A stretch of DNA of 50,934 nucleotides from positions 1-50,934 of the forward strand of contig QKAW01000016.1 in the NCBI GenBank assembly GCA_003247135.1, in the 5' to 3' direction. The position numbers and the translations under genes were made by a program. The stretch is from Spirochaetales bacterium. GTDB lineage: Bacteria > Spirochaetota > Spirochaetia > DSM-2461. Numbering within the stretch: the first letter of the stretch is position 1; each line of letters begins with the position of its first letter. Positions 26,863-36,261 of the stretch are shown here, one piece after another. Under the pieces are notes generated by a model that worked only from the letters and a program-made list of their open reading frames with translations, was not told the DNA's origin and did not search any database.

Positions 26863-26881
26863 ACCATGGAACTAGTAAACT

Positions 26882-29593
26882 TTATATTTGACTGCTGGAG
26901 GGAACAATAAAGTTTACAGCCTTCATATCCTTTAATACTGTAATGGATTCAGAGTAAGAAACATCCTGTCCAAATGGATAGTAACCTTCATACTCCCCTG
27001 TATCGCCATATCCATTGGAATTTGAATCAGCAATTACAGATAGGGTGTAACTGCCCGGTTCAACACCATGGAAACCATACTTAACTATATCATTATTTAA
27101 ATCATCATCACTGTATAGCATAAATGTTCTCTGGTAGGATGGTTTATCTGGATCATCATTTGTAAGTGAGACAATGACACTTATATCCCAGAAGAAGTCC
27201 TCTGGAAGTGTTATAAAACCACCCACAAAAATTCCGGTTTCAGATGTTAGAACATCCAGATATTCAATATCACCATAATCCACTGTAAAATCCAGTTTAC
27301 CAATATAATCACCGGAATCTCCATAAAAACCATTATTGTTTTTATCAATAAATGCAGCAATTACATGATCTCCGTTATCTACCATATTTAAATGATAGTT
27401 TATTGGGGAAGCCTCTGTGACACCCTGTTCCTGTATCTCCCCATCAACCTTTATTATATAATTCATACCAGAAAAGTAGGAGTCATCAGAATTTAATATT
27501 TGCCCTGATACCGATGGTGTTGCAACAATAACTGAGTCACCGGAGAAATTTAGAGTATTTGATATTGGATCAGAAAAGTTAATATTCTGCTGATAACCTA
27601 CAATATCCCCATTATTTGGTCCTGAATCAAAACCGTTTCCATCCATATCAACCAAAACAACTACTTCCAGATTATTACCAAGTGGAATTCCATCCAGATT
27701 ATAGTTAAAAGTTCCACCTGGGCCTGTTCCTGTAGGAATTAATGCTGGATTACTCCAGGTATCTGTACTAAGAATTCCTGCAATAAACTCCCTGCCATCT
27801 GCCCCAACTCCTGTTGGTAAGGTAAGACTTCCACTTAAAGTGGTAGCAAAATAATCTACACTAAAATCAACAAAGGAGTTTAAACCTGTATAGCTTGCAG
27901 GTGTAGTATCCAGATAACCGAGGTAATCACCGGAATTTAATAATCTCTGACTACCTACACCATCGACTAATGCACCGATGTAATAGTTTACAGATTTAGG
28001 GACAACCAATCTGTAATCAAATGTTGTACTAAGAGAACTTCCTACATAAGAGAAAAGTCCTGCTTTGATTCCATTACTGTAGATCAGATCATCATCCGCA
28101 AAAACAACATAATTCGCATAGGTTCTTGCTTCTGGCATTGTGATCTGTCCTTCAATTACAGATGCATAAACTGATGATCCATTACTAACAATATCAGAAT
28201 CAGTTACTGTAAAAATATCAGAGATATAGTAGATATCATTTGGGGTAAATGCTGCTGCCAGTTCACCCGGGTTTGATATTTTAGAATATGAGCTCTGATC
28301 TATATCGAATAGAACATAGGCTCTGTATTTCCCTGGTTTCGGTATTGATACAGTGTAACTCATAGAAGTTACAATATCTGAGGAAACTGTTCCACGACTG
28401 TTTGAGGCTATAGGATCACCAAGCTCATTTAATACTCCTAGAAACATATAAGTCCCAGATGAAATAGTTTCAGGTAGTGTAATACTTCCAGAAATTTTGA
28501 GTGTTTTTGCAAGATCCAGGTTAATATTTTTTTTACTGGATCCGGAAATTGAGACAGAGACAGGAGATGTAGTATTATAATCACCTGCATTATTAGTTCC
28601 ACTGGAATCCCTGTCTATATAAGCACTTAAATACCCACTACCATTTGATAGGTTTGGAATTGTGTAATAGAGGTATGTATCCCCTGTTCTTCCTATCTCC
28701 ATATTAAGTACATTACTGTTAGCATAACTGAATTTAACGACATCACCTGCAGTAGCTGCCGGAAAATTTAGAATACCGCAAATGGCATAACTTGTATTAG
28801 AACCTTCCTGAGCTATATCAAAATCGAAGATAACATCACCATTACCAGTAAACTCTTTATAAACAGCATAATAAGTGTCTGAACCACCTGAAGTAGAAAC
28901 AAAATAGATTGTTTTTTGAGTATCCTGAACTTCTGTAGAATAATCGTAGGCTATTAGCCTCCCATTACTGTCAAAAATATAAATATCAATATCTCCTGTT
29001 GCACTTGTTCTGGTAAAATTTAGTCGGTATACATATGGGCCTGTTACTGTAAAGCCAACTGCATAGTGCATACTGGAAGGAACAGTAATACCTGTTGAAG
29101 TATTTGATATTCCTTGTGATGTAATATCCGGAATACAGCTAAATTCTATGGCATTGTCCCCCTGGGCTGTTAATGTAACTTCTCCAAGATTTGAACCGGT
29201 AGAGAGTAGATTATCCGAGGCATCAAAAATCTCTATTTTAAGGGAGCCTGGTTGGTAAGTTTTAGCTTCTAGTCCCGTAAAAGTTACAGAAGCAATACTA
29301 TTTGGTTTATTAATAGTATTATCTATTGTATTTTCCCCAGTTAGAAAAATATCCTGTACCCAGCTATTATCTACAGATAAAGATACATAACTTGAATCAG
29401 GGTCAATAAATCTTCCCTGGGAAGTTGACATTCCATCCTTAGGTAGATTCCAGTTAGGCAGGTAGAAACTTGCTTTTAAAGAAGCCCCCACTGCATCACC
29501 TCCGCCTTCATTCTGATCAATATCTGAGCCCAAATTACATGACCAGAAGGCTATTAAAATCATCAAAACTAAATATTTTAAATTTTTCATCAT
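26882..29593 (-). CDS. Large repeat lipoprotein with Ca-loop-like motifs
   Basis: A 903-residue predicted lipoprotein whose leader ends in FWSC (Cys19). Residues 170-265 resemble a PPC-type beta-sandwich (GDIDIYIFDSNG). From about residue 270 to the end I see six units of about 105 residues, most ending in an Asp/Asn/Gly-rich loop: near 327 (DRDSSGTNNAGDY), 430 and 543 (degenerate), 649 (DMDGNGFDSGPNNGD), 750 (DKNNNGFYGDSGDY) and 856 (DSNSNGYGDTGEY). The loops resemble Ca-binding DxDxDG motifs. Function unknown. ATGATG start after GGAGAAA; the gene is 6 bases downstream of the FN3/cadherin-like lipoprotein. Confidence 0.8.
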   Translation of the reverse strand: MMKNLKYLVLMILIAFWSCNLGSDIDQNEGGGDAVGASLKASFYLPNWNLPKDGMSTSQGRFIDPDSSYVSLSVDNSWVQDIFLTGENTIDNTINKPNSIASVTFTGLEAKTYQPGSLKIEIFDASDNLLSTGSNLGEVTLTAQGDNAIEFSCIPDITSQGISNTSTGITVPSSMHYAVGFTVTGPYVYRLNFTRTSATGDIDIYIFDSNGRLIAYDYSTEVQDTQKTIYFVSTSGGSDTYYAVYKEFTGNGDVIFDFDIAQEGSNTSYAICGILNFPAATAGDVVKFSYANSNVLNMEIGRTGDTYLYYTIPNLSNGSGYLSAYIDRDSSGTNNAGDYNTTSPVSVSISGSSKKNINLDLAKTLKISGSITLPETISSGTYMFLGVLNELGDPIASNSRGTVSSDIVTSMSYTVSIPKPGKYRAYVLFDIDQSSYSKISNPGELAAAFTPNDIYYISDIFTVTDSDIVSNGSSVYASVIEGQITMPEARTYANYVVFADDDLIYSNGIKAGLFSYVGSSLSTTFDYRLVVPKSVNYYIGALVDGVGSQRLLNSGDYLGYLDTTPASYTGLNSFVDFSVDYFATTLSGSLTLPTGVGADGREFIAGILSTDTWSNPALIPTGTGPGGTFNYNLDGIPLGNNLEVVVLVDMDGNGFDSGPNNGDIVGYQQNINFSDPISNTLNFSGDSVIVATPSVSGQILNSDDSYFSGMNYIIKVDGEIQEQGVTEASPINYHLNMVDNGDHVIAAFIDKNNNGFYGDSGDYIGKLDFTVDYGDIEYLDVLTSETGIFVGGFITLPEDFFWDISVIVSLTNDDPDKPSYQRTFMLYSDDDLNNDIVKYGFHGVEPGSYTLSVIADSNSNGYGDTGEYEGYYPFGQDVSYSESITVLKDMKAVNFIVPSSSQI

Positions 29594-29599
29594 TTTCTC

Positions 29600-31621
29600 C
29601 TATTTAATAACCACACTATTATTACCAACTGCATAGAAACCTACCCATGCATCCGAAGTTATATCCTTAACTCTTATTCCAAAATCACCAACATTACTTC
29701 CATCCAGAGCAACTACTTTAACGTATACTTTTTCTGAAACAGATGGTGAAAATTCAACAGGATTAAAGTAACCACTATTAACATTCTCATATCCGGAAAT
29801 AACTGTAGACATATCCTCTCTGTAAATTGTGACAACAACATCCTCACTAAATCGACCGGAACCATTTACAAGATCGTCCCACTGAACACTGTATGTATTA
29901 CTACTATTAGCATCAAAAACATAATAAAGCTCAGCCTTGTTATTTGGAGAATCACTAATCCAGGATGGAATAATATTAATGTAATAAATCTCTTCTACAC
30001 CAAAACCGTTGTCAGGTGTTACAGATACAGTTACGCTGGTTTCAGTATAGTCCGGTAAATTTATTCCTAGATAATTTCCTGAATTATTATTAATTTCAAC
30101 GACAGCTGTAGTGTCCTCTGGGTTAATAGTAATACTACTATTCTGAATACCCGCCAATGTCTCAACTGTATATGTTTTAATACTGTCATCATAGGAGTAT
30201 GAAACAATTCCCGGAAGTTCAAATTGGAATTTTCCGGTCAATAATCGCTGAATATCAAAATAGAAATTATTGGATTTTGAACCGTCAGGAGCAAAAATCT
30301 CAATAATAAACTGCTGATTATAAAGTCCTGGCAAAGAGTCTGGGTTAACAGGACTAGATTCTGAACCAGATGCTACAATCTCTCCATTAACTTTTATAAC
30401 TGCATAATCATCTTCAGAAACTGGGGTTAAGGAAATATCACTGTCGTTCCCTGAGATTGTTAAAGTATATTTTTGAGAATCACCCATACTAAAAGTTCTA
30501 TCTAAAGTTCCTTTATTAAAGGTTATACTTTGAAGATTATTATTGTTTGTTCTCTTTGTAACATTAAAAGTATAATCCTGACTCTCTAGATCATCCGAGG
30601 ATGTAACCCTGACAACAACAACTTTTGTCTCATTTAAAAGTAAATTCATAAGTACAAATCCGCCATTTACAAGATTTACAGGATTATCATCAACAAATAT
30701 TTCAATCAGTGCAGCAGGATTGTATAGATTAAACTCATTAAAAGTTAAACTTGTTACAGAATCGTTAAGTATAATATCATGACTAAATGTAGTTAGATCA
30801 AAATCATCAGCTAAATTTGCAGCACCCGCATCTATATTTAAGCTTGTAAGTGTAGTATTACTATCAAACACAACCCTTTGTAACATTAGAGTAAAGTTAC
30901 CCTCTAAAACTGTTTTGACCTTAATATATAACCTTTTCTGACCAATTTCTAGGGTGACAATAACTCCCGGATCAGTTGTTGTTAGATTACTGAATCCTGT
31001 ATATTCCGTAGCTTTATCATCCTGATAGAGAGTAAATGTAACATCTCCATTGAAATTTTTACCTGAAGAGTTCATATCCTCGAGAACAATTTTTAAAACA
31101 TCTCCTTCCTGACCATCAAAGTAGAACCACCTCTCCTCATTTAATAGAGCATCTCCAAAAGTTGGCTGATTTAAATCAAAAATCTGAATATCATTTGAAC
31201 CATTCCCTCCATCTCCACTGGTTGAAACATTAATTATCTGGGAAAATGGATGTGTTCGATTAGAAAAATCAATTGCTCTTATTTTATAATAATAAGTTGT
31301 ATCCGGATCAACATTATTGTGAATATAGCTTGTTTTATTATATATTGATGGAGCTAAACTTTCGAAGGGACCATTTGCATTTGTTGCATACCATATATCA
31401 TATGCATTTGCACCTTTTGAACTATTCCATGTAAGGTTAATCGAACCATTCTGATAAACACCGTCGAAACCGTTTACATAAATATCACCGCCATTGTTAT
31501 CACCACCACCATTATTATCACCATCTCCACCAATAATCTGATCTAACTGATCACAGCTCAATAATGAAAAAAAGATAATAAACAGCACTGGTAAAAATTT
31601 GCAACTTCTGAGAAATTTCAC
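29600..31621 (-). CDS. FN3 / cadherin-like lipoprotein
   Basis: A 673-residue predicted lipoprotein that starts with GTG after GGAGGTGGAGT. The lipobox is LLSC (Cys23), followed by a Gly/Asn linker (30-46). Residues 47-132 are a fibronectin type III domain (INLTWNSSKGANAYDIWYA, TYYYKIRAID). A PPC-like sandwich follows (about 150-255), then at least two domains like the cadherin-like beta-sandwich (LTSLNIDAGAANL and LQSITFNKGTLD openings, with YTFNVTK endings) and a C-terminal PPC-like domain. Surface binding or adhesion is plausible. It is the first gene of a two-lipoprotein operon. Confidence 0.82.
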   Translation of the reverse strand: MKFLRSCKFLPVLFIIFFSLLSCDQLDQIIGGDGDNNGGGDNNGGDIYVNGFDGVYQNGSINLTWNSSKGANAYDIWYATNANGPFESLAPSIYNKTSYIHNNVDPDTTYYYKIRAIDFSNRTHPFSQIINVSTSGDGGNGSNDIQIFDLNQPTFGDALLNEERWFYFDGQEGDVLKIVLEDMNSSGKNFNGDVTFTLYQDDKATEYTGFSNLTTTDPGVIVTLEIGQKRLYIKVKTVLEGNFTLMLQRVVFDSNTTLTSLNIDAGAANLADDFDLTTFSHDIILNDSVTSLTFNEFNLYNPAALIEIFVDDNPVNLVNGGFVLMNLLLNETKVVVVRVTSSDDLESQDYTFNVTKRTNNNNLQSITFNKGTLDRTFSMGDSQKYTLTISGNDSDISLTPVSEDDYAVIKVNGEIVASGSESSPVNPDSLPGLYNQQFIIEIFAPDGSKSNNFYFDIQRLLTGKFQFELPGIVSYSYDDSIKTYTVETLAGIQNSSITINPEDTTAVVEINNNSGNYLGINLPDYTETSVTVSVTPDNGFGVEEIYYINIIPSWISDSPNNKAELYYVFDANSSNTYSVQWDDLVNGSGRFSEDVVVTIYREDMSTVISGYENVNSGYFNPVEFSPSVSEKVYVKVVALDGSNVGDFGIRVKDITSDAWVGFYAVGNNSVVIK

Positions 31622-31700
31622 ACTCCACCTCCATAATCTATTTTTATTTAATTAAATTTTAATTCATTACAGATGAAATGCAAGGTAGAATAATTAAATG

Positions 31701-31747
31701 ATTAAGTGTAATTGCAATTATCAATTTATCAACTAGAATTAAGTGTA
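31701..31747 (+). promoter_or_regulatory. Direct repeats ATTAAGTGTA upstream of the response regulator
   Basis: The ten bases ATTAAGTGTA occur at 31701-31710 and 31738-31747, 37 bases apart, with a 12-bp palindrome TAATTGCAATTA (31709-31720) overlapping the first. The second copy touches a TATAAT at 31746-31751. OmpR-type regulators bind direct repeats, so this is a candidate autoregulatory site; no clear -35 is visible. Confidence 0.4.
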
Positions 31748-31796
31748 TAATCAGAATAATAACCTGCTATAAATAGTGGAAGAAACAGAGTATACC

Positions 31797-32501
31797 ATGA
31801 CTAGAGAAAAAATATTAATAATTGAAGATACCCAAGATATTGGTGAAATTATAAAAGTTAATCTTGAAGACAGTAATTTTAAAGCTCACCATGTATCCAG
31901 GGGTATCCCGGGGCTAAATGAGGCAAAATCCGGTGATTACTCATTAATAATTCTGGATTTGATGCTACCTGATATAGATGGGCTTACAATTTGCAGAAAA
32001 ATTCGTGAAGATGATAAAAAAACTCCAATACTTATTTTAACTGCAAAGGGAGATGAAATTGACAGGGTTTTAGGCCTGGAAATTGGTGCTGATGACTATA
32101 TGACAAAACCCTTTAGCACCAGAGAACTGGTTGCCAGAGTTAAAGCGATTCTAAGAAGGGTCAATCTTCAGGAAACTGATAGTATTAAGGAGAATAAAAG
32201 TAAAATTATCAGTATTGGAAATTTCAAAGCTGAGTTATCAAACAGGGCTATATACTTAAAAGATACAGAAATACAATTAACAGTAAAGGAATTTGAGTTA
32301 CTCTCACTATTTCTACAAAATCCGGGACGGACATTTAGCCGAACTGATCTCCTAGAGATGGTTTGGGGCTTCAATTTTGATGGTTATGAACACACAGTAA
32401 ATACCCACATAAACAGATTAAGAAATAAAATTGAAAGTGACCCTGGAAATCCCGAATACTTAAAAACTGTATGGGGCATAGGATACAGGTTTAATGTATA
32501 A
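31797..32501 (+). CDS. OmpR-family response regulator
   Basis: A 234-residue two-component regulator. The receiver domain (1-118) has the acidic pair E10/D11, the phosphoacceptor Asp54 in LIILDLMLPD and the switch Lys in LTAKGDE. The C-terminal winged helix (about 135-232) ends in GYEHTVNTHINRLRNKIE and TVWGIGYRF, as in OmpR/PhoB regulators. I prefer the ATG at 31797 over a GTG at 31776 because the receiver fold starts directly with KILIIED. It overlaps the kinase gene by 8 bases and heads the operon that leads to DipZ, MsrB and MsrA. Confidence 0.93.
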   Translation: MTREKILIIEDTQDIGEIIKVNLEDSNFKAHHVSRGIPGLNEAKSGDYSLIILDLMLPDIDGLTICRKIREDDKKTPILILTAKGDEIDRVLGLEIGADDYMTKPFSTRELVARVKAILRRVNLQETDSIKENKSKIISIGNFKAELSNRAIYLKDTEIQLTVKEFELLSLFLQNPGRTFSRTDLLEMVWGFNFDGYEHTVNTHINRLRNKIESDPGNPEYLKTVWGIGYRFNV

Positions 32502-33927
32502 AAAAGTCAGATCCTTCTATTCAGAACTATCACTAATTTTTTTATTTGTAATAATTCTTTTTGGAACAGGTATTTTAATTATAACATATACATCTTCTGG
32601 AAAATTATTTGATGAAGTAGAACAGGTATTAAACAGAGAGTATGCCACAAGTATAGCAAATGAATTAAAACCATTTCTGGAGGATGGTTTTTCCGAGAAC
32701 AGGATAAAAGATGCAATCCACTACATGATGGTATTAAATCCTATGGTAGAAATCTATGTTCTTGATTCATCTGGCATAATTCTCTCTTTTTTTACACACC
32801 CGGGAGATACCTTAATTCTGGACAGAATTGATACTGAGCCAATATTAGACCTTCTGGAAAACAGAAAAAAACTTCCAATTTTAGGTGATGATCCCAGAAA
32901 AGGTGAGAGTAGAAAACCTTTTTCAGCAGCTAAACTGGGAATGGGCTCCGATACAGGGTATATATATGTAATATTAAGAGGGGAAAATTATGATATATCT
33001 GTTAAGGGTATAAGCAGAAATTACTATCTTGATTCTGGTATATTTCTTTTAATAATGGCAATTGTAGGAACAACTGTTACAGGTTTACTTCTCTTTTTTA
33101 TTTTAACAAGAAGAATAAGATTACTTACAAAAACTGTTTCTGAATTCAGAAAAGGGGATTATACCAAAAGAGTAGTGATAGCAGGAAAAGATGAAATAAG
33201 CTACCTTGGGCAAACATTTAATGAGATGGCAACCTCGATTGAAAAAAGCACAATTGAAAAAAATGATATTTTATCCAGTATATCCCACGATCTTAGAAGT
33301 CCAATAACCTCAATTAGGGGATATGTAGAGACAATGATTTATAAAGAGAATAATTTAAGCGAAAATAACAAAATGTACTATTTAAATATTATTCTAAAAA
33401 ACATATCAAATCTTCAGAAGTTGGTCGATTCCCTTTTTGAACTTGCTAAACTGGAATATAAACAGATTAAGTTAAATAAAGAACATTTTGATCTGGGAGA
33501 ACTTTGCCAGGACATTGTTATTAAACTAAATAATATTGCACAGCAAAAAAAGATAACCATAGAATTTAAAGAACCCAAAACATCTAATATTTTTTTTGGT
33601 GATATTGGGATGATGGAAAGAGCAATTACTAATATTGTAGAAAATGGTATTAACTATACTGATAACAACGGTCTAATCCAGATTGAGATTAATAAATCCG
33701 ATAAAGAATTCATTCTAAAAATTTCAGATAATGGTATTGGAATTAACCCTGCTGATTTAAATAGAATATTTAACAGGTTTTATCGCGGTGTTAAGGAAAA
33801 GAATAGTGGTACCGGATTAGGTTTAGCTATAGTCAAAAACATAATTACACTTCACAAGGGGCATATTGAGGTTAAGAGCAATCCTGGTGAAGGATCAGAC
33901 TTCACTATTTATTTACCAATAATTTAA
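32494..33927 (+). CDS. Sensor histidine kinase, partner of the OmpR-type regulator
   Basis: A 477-residue membrane kinase. TM1 is about 12-33, a periplasmic sensor spans 34-180, TM2 is about 183-204 and HAMP runs to about 255. The phosphoacceptor is His265 in SSISHDLRSPITSIRGY. ATPase motifs are NIVENGINYT, DNGIGIN and GTGLGLAIVKN. The sensor has no recognised domain and no cysteine. The start lies within the regulator gene. Its signal is likely to relate to envelope oxidation, since the next genes repair oxidised methionine; that is inference from context. Confidence 0.93.
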   Translation: MYKKVRSFYSELSLIFLFVIILFGTGILIITYTSSGKLFDEVEQVLNREYATSIANELKPFLEDGFSENRIKDAIHYMMVLNPMVEIYVLDSSGIILSFFTHPGDTLILDRIDTEPILDLLENRKKLPILGDDPRKGESRKPFSAAKLGMGSDTGYIYVILRGENYDISVKGISRNYYLDSGIFLLIMAIVGTTVTGLLLFFILTRRIRLLTKTVSEFRKGDYTKRVVIAGKDEISYLGQTFNEMATSIEKSTIEKNDILSSISHDLRSPITSIRGYVETMIYKENNLSENNKMYYLNIILKNISNLQKLVDSLFELAKLEYKQIKLNKEHFDLGELCQDIVIKLNNIAQQKKITIEFKEPKTSNIFFGDIGMMERAITNIVENGINYTDNNGLIQIEINKSDKEFILKISDNGIGINPADLNRIFNRFYRGVKEKNSGTGLGLAIVKNIITLHKGHIEVKSNPGEGSDFTIYLPII

Positions 33928-33984
33928 CTATTTGTTACACTTCTGTGATATTTATCCCATACAATTTAAGTATGGAGGCTAAAG

Positions 33985-35649
33985 ATGACAGTCTTAATTA
34001 TTTTTTCATTCTTATCTGGTGTTGTTACAATTTTATCCCCTTGTATTCTACCTGTTTTACCTATTGTTTTAACCGGCTCACTTGGAGATAGAAAAAGACC
34101 CTATGGTATTGTAACGGGATTTATTCTGAGCTTTTCTATTCTATCCCTAACTTTAAATATTATTATCGATTATTTCAGGATACCCCCTGATAGTTTAAGA
34201 ACTATAGCTGTAATAATACTTATAATTTTTGGTTTTACTCTAGTTATTCCCAAACTTAAAGAGATCTTTATGAATCTTGTATCCAGGGTAAATATTAATA
34301 ATAGTGGTAAACAGAGAAAAGGATTTTCCGGAGGAGTAATAATTGGTTTTACTCTTGGTGTTGTTTGGGCTCCCTGCGTTGGTCCGATTATGGCATCTGT
34401 TATAGCATTAGCGGCTACACAAAGTGTAAATATATATGCTGTTTTTATTATAATTTCATACTCTATAGGGACATCTATACCTATGCTACTAATAATTTTA
34501 GGAAGTAAAAAAATACTAACAAAAAACAGGTTTTTGAAAAATAATACAAAAAAAATTCAGAAACTATTTGGAGTAATAATGATTTTTCTTGGTATAGCTC
34601 TTAACTTTAATCTGGATAGAAAATTTCAGACCTGGATTCTGGAAATATTTCCCAAATATGGAACCGGTTTAACCAATTTTGAGAATAATTCTTTAGTAAA
34701 GAATGCCCTTAAAAATGAATCATCTGAGAGAAAAGAAGGGGTTCTTGGTTACTATGGTAAAGTTCCGGAATTTATTAGTGATGGAATATGGCTAAACAAC
34801 AAATCTGAAATTGAGTCAATTGAAGATTTAAAAGGGAAAGTCGTAATAATAGATTTCTGGACATATAGCTGTATAAACTGTATTAGGACAATTCCATATT
34901 TAAAAGATTGGTATTCCAAATACAGGGATTCAGGTTTGGAAATTGTGGGGATACATACTCCTGAATTTGTTTTTGAACGAAGTAGCAAGAATGTATTACA
35001 GGCAATGGAAGACCTTGGGGTAATTTGGCCAGTAATGCAGGATAATTTCTATAAACAATGGAAATTGTATAATAACAAGTATTGGCCGGCAAAGTATATT
35101 CTCGATAGAGAGGGAAATCTTAGATATATACATTTTGGAGAAGGTGAATACCAGAAGACAGAAAATGTTATCAGATACCTTTTGGAAGAGAGTGGTTTAA
35201 AGCTTGAAAAAAACAAAAATATAGAAATAGAGGATAAATTATACTCCTCAACCCCGGAAACATATCTTGGATATAGCCGAGTAGATAATTTTATATCAAA
35301 AGATAATTTAGTAAAAGAAAAACCAGCACTCTACACAATAACTAGTGAATTAAAAGAGAATGAGTGGGGGCTTAATGGAGAATGGATTTTCTCTTCAGAT
35401 TTTATTACCCCTGAAAGTAAAGGTGAACTATTACTAAATTTTAGAGCAAAAGATGTCTACCTTGTTATTGAACCAGATTCAAATAAAACAGGAGTAATCA
35501 ATATATTTATAGATAATAAATTTATAAAACAGCTTCAACCAACAGAGAGCAAGCTATATAAGATAGCAGATTTTGAGAAATCTGGTATTCATAAAATTAA
35601 ATTGCAAGTGGATGGCAGAATAAAACTTTTTGCCTTTACATTTGGATAA
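33985..35649 (+). CDS. DipZ-like CcdA-thioredoxin fusion, envelope reductant carrier
   Basis: A 554-residue protein with three parts. Residues 1-215 are a CcdA/DsbD-like membrane domain with the redox cysteines Cys20 (SPCILPVLP) and Cys131 (APCVGP). Residues 245-400 are a thioredoxin/TlpA-like domain with the CxxC pair Cys296/Cys299 (YSCINC). Residues 420-554 are a C-terminal beta domain. This is the layout of mycobacterial DipZ. It should bring reducing power from cytosolic thioredoxin to the outside. It starts 58 bases after the kinase gene with GGAGG, and the exported MsrB (12 bases on) and MsrA are likely recipients of its electrons. Confidence 0.92.
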   Translation: MTVLIIFSFLSGVVTILSPCILPVLPIVLTGSLGDRKRPYGIVTGFILSFSILSLTLNIIIDYFRIPPDSLRTIAVIILIIFGFTLVIPKLKEIFMNLVSRVNINNSGKQRKGFSGGVIIGFTLGVVWAPCVGPIMASVIALAATQSVNIYAVFIIISYSIGTSIPMLLIILGSKKILTKNRFLKNNTKKIQKLFGVIMIFLGIALNFNLDRKFQTWILEIFPKYGTGLTNFENNSLVKNALKNESSERKEGVLGYYGKVPEFISDGIWLNNKSEIESIEDLKGKVVIIDFWTYSCINCIRTIPYLKDWYSKYRDSGLEIVGIHTPEFVFERSSKNVLQAMEDLGVIWPVMQDNFYKQWKLYNNKYWPAKYILDREGNLRYIHFGEGEYQKTENVIRYLLEESGLKLEKNKNIEIEDKLYSSTPETYLGYSRVDNFISKDNLVKEKPALYTITSELKENEWGLNGEWIFSSDFITPESKGELLLNFRAKDVYLVIEPDSNKTGVINIFIDNKFIKQLQPTESKLYKIADFEKSGIHKIKLQVDGRIKLFAFTFG

Positions 35650-35661
35650 AAGGAGATCTGT

Positions 35662-36234
35662 ATGAAAGGATTAATAATAATTTTTCTACTTATGCCAATA
35701 GTATTATTTAGCAAAGGAAGGAATGAAAACAATCCCATTGTGGAAAATACTATGGAAAAAAACAAAATGACTACAATATCAAATTTTATGGATGGAAATT
35801 ATGTAAAGCCATCAGATTCTGAGATAAAAAAAATGCTTAATTCCCTTCAGTATAATGTTACCCAGAAAAATGCAACAGAGATGGCTTACTCTAATGAGTT
35901 CTGGAATAACCATGAAAAGGGGATATATGTGGACATAGTTTCTGGTGAGCCTCTATTTAGCTCAACCCATAAATACGATTCAGGTACAGGCTGGCCAAGT
36001 TTTTACAAGCCACTTGAAGAAGAGTACATTGTGGAACTAATTGATGATAGTCACGGAATGATAAGAACAGAGGTTAGAAGTTTAAATGCCGACTCACACC
36101 TTGGACATCTTTTTAAGGATGGACCTGCACCAACTTATGACAGATACTGCATAAATTCGGCTTCTTTAAGATTTATACCTCTGGATTCAATGGAAGATGA
36201 AGGTTACAGCAATTACCTCTATCTCTTTAAGTAA
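35662..36234 (+). CDS. msrB: Exported peptide-methionine (R)-S-oxide reductase MsrB
   Basis: A 190-residue protein with a signal peptide (about 1-18, no lipobox Cys). The MsrB domain (60-178) has GTGWPSF, HLGHLF and the catalytic Cys163 in RYCINS. The zinc CxxC pairs seen in the cytosolic fusion at 5128-5970 are absent (Phe/Ser/Thr positions instead), as in zinc-free MsrB forms. AAAGGAGA precedes the ATG. With DipZ upstream and MsrA downstream it forms an envelope methionine repair unit. Confidence 0.93.
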   Translation: MKGLIIIFLLMPIVLFSKGRNENNPIVENTMEKNKMTTISNFMDGNYVKPSDSEIKKMLNSLQYNVTQKNATEMAYSNEFWNNHEKGIYVDIVSGEPLFSSTHKYDSGTGWPSFYKPLEEEYIVELIDDSHGMIRTEVRSLNADSHLGHLFKDGPAPTYDRYCINSASLRFIPLDSMEDEGYSNYLYLFK

Positions 36235-36261
36235 GAGATATTTATATAAAGGAGCAATAAT

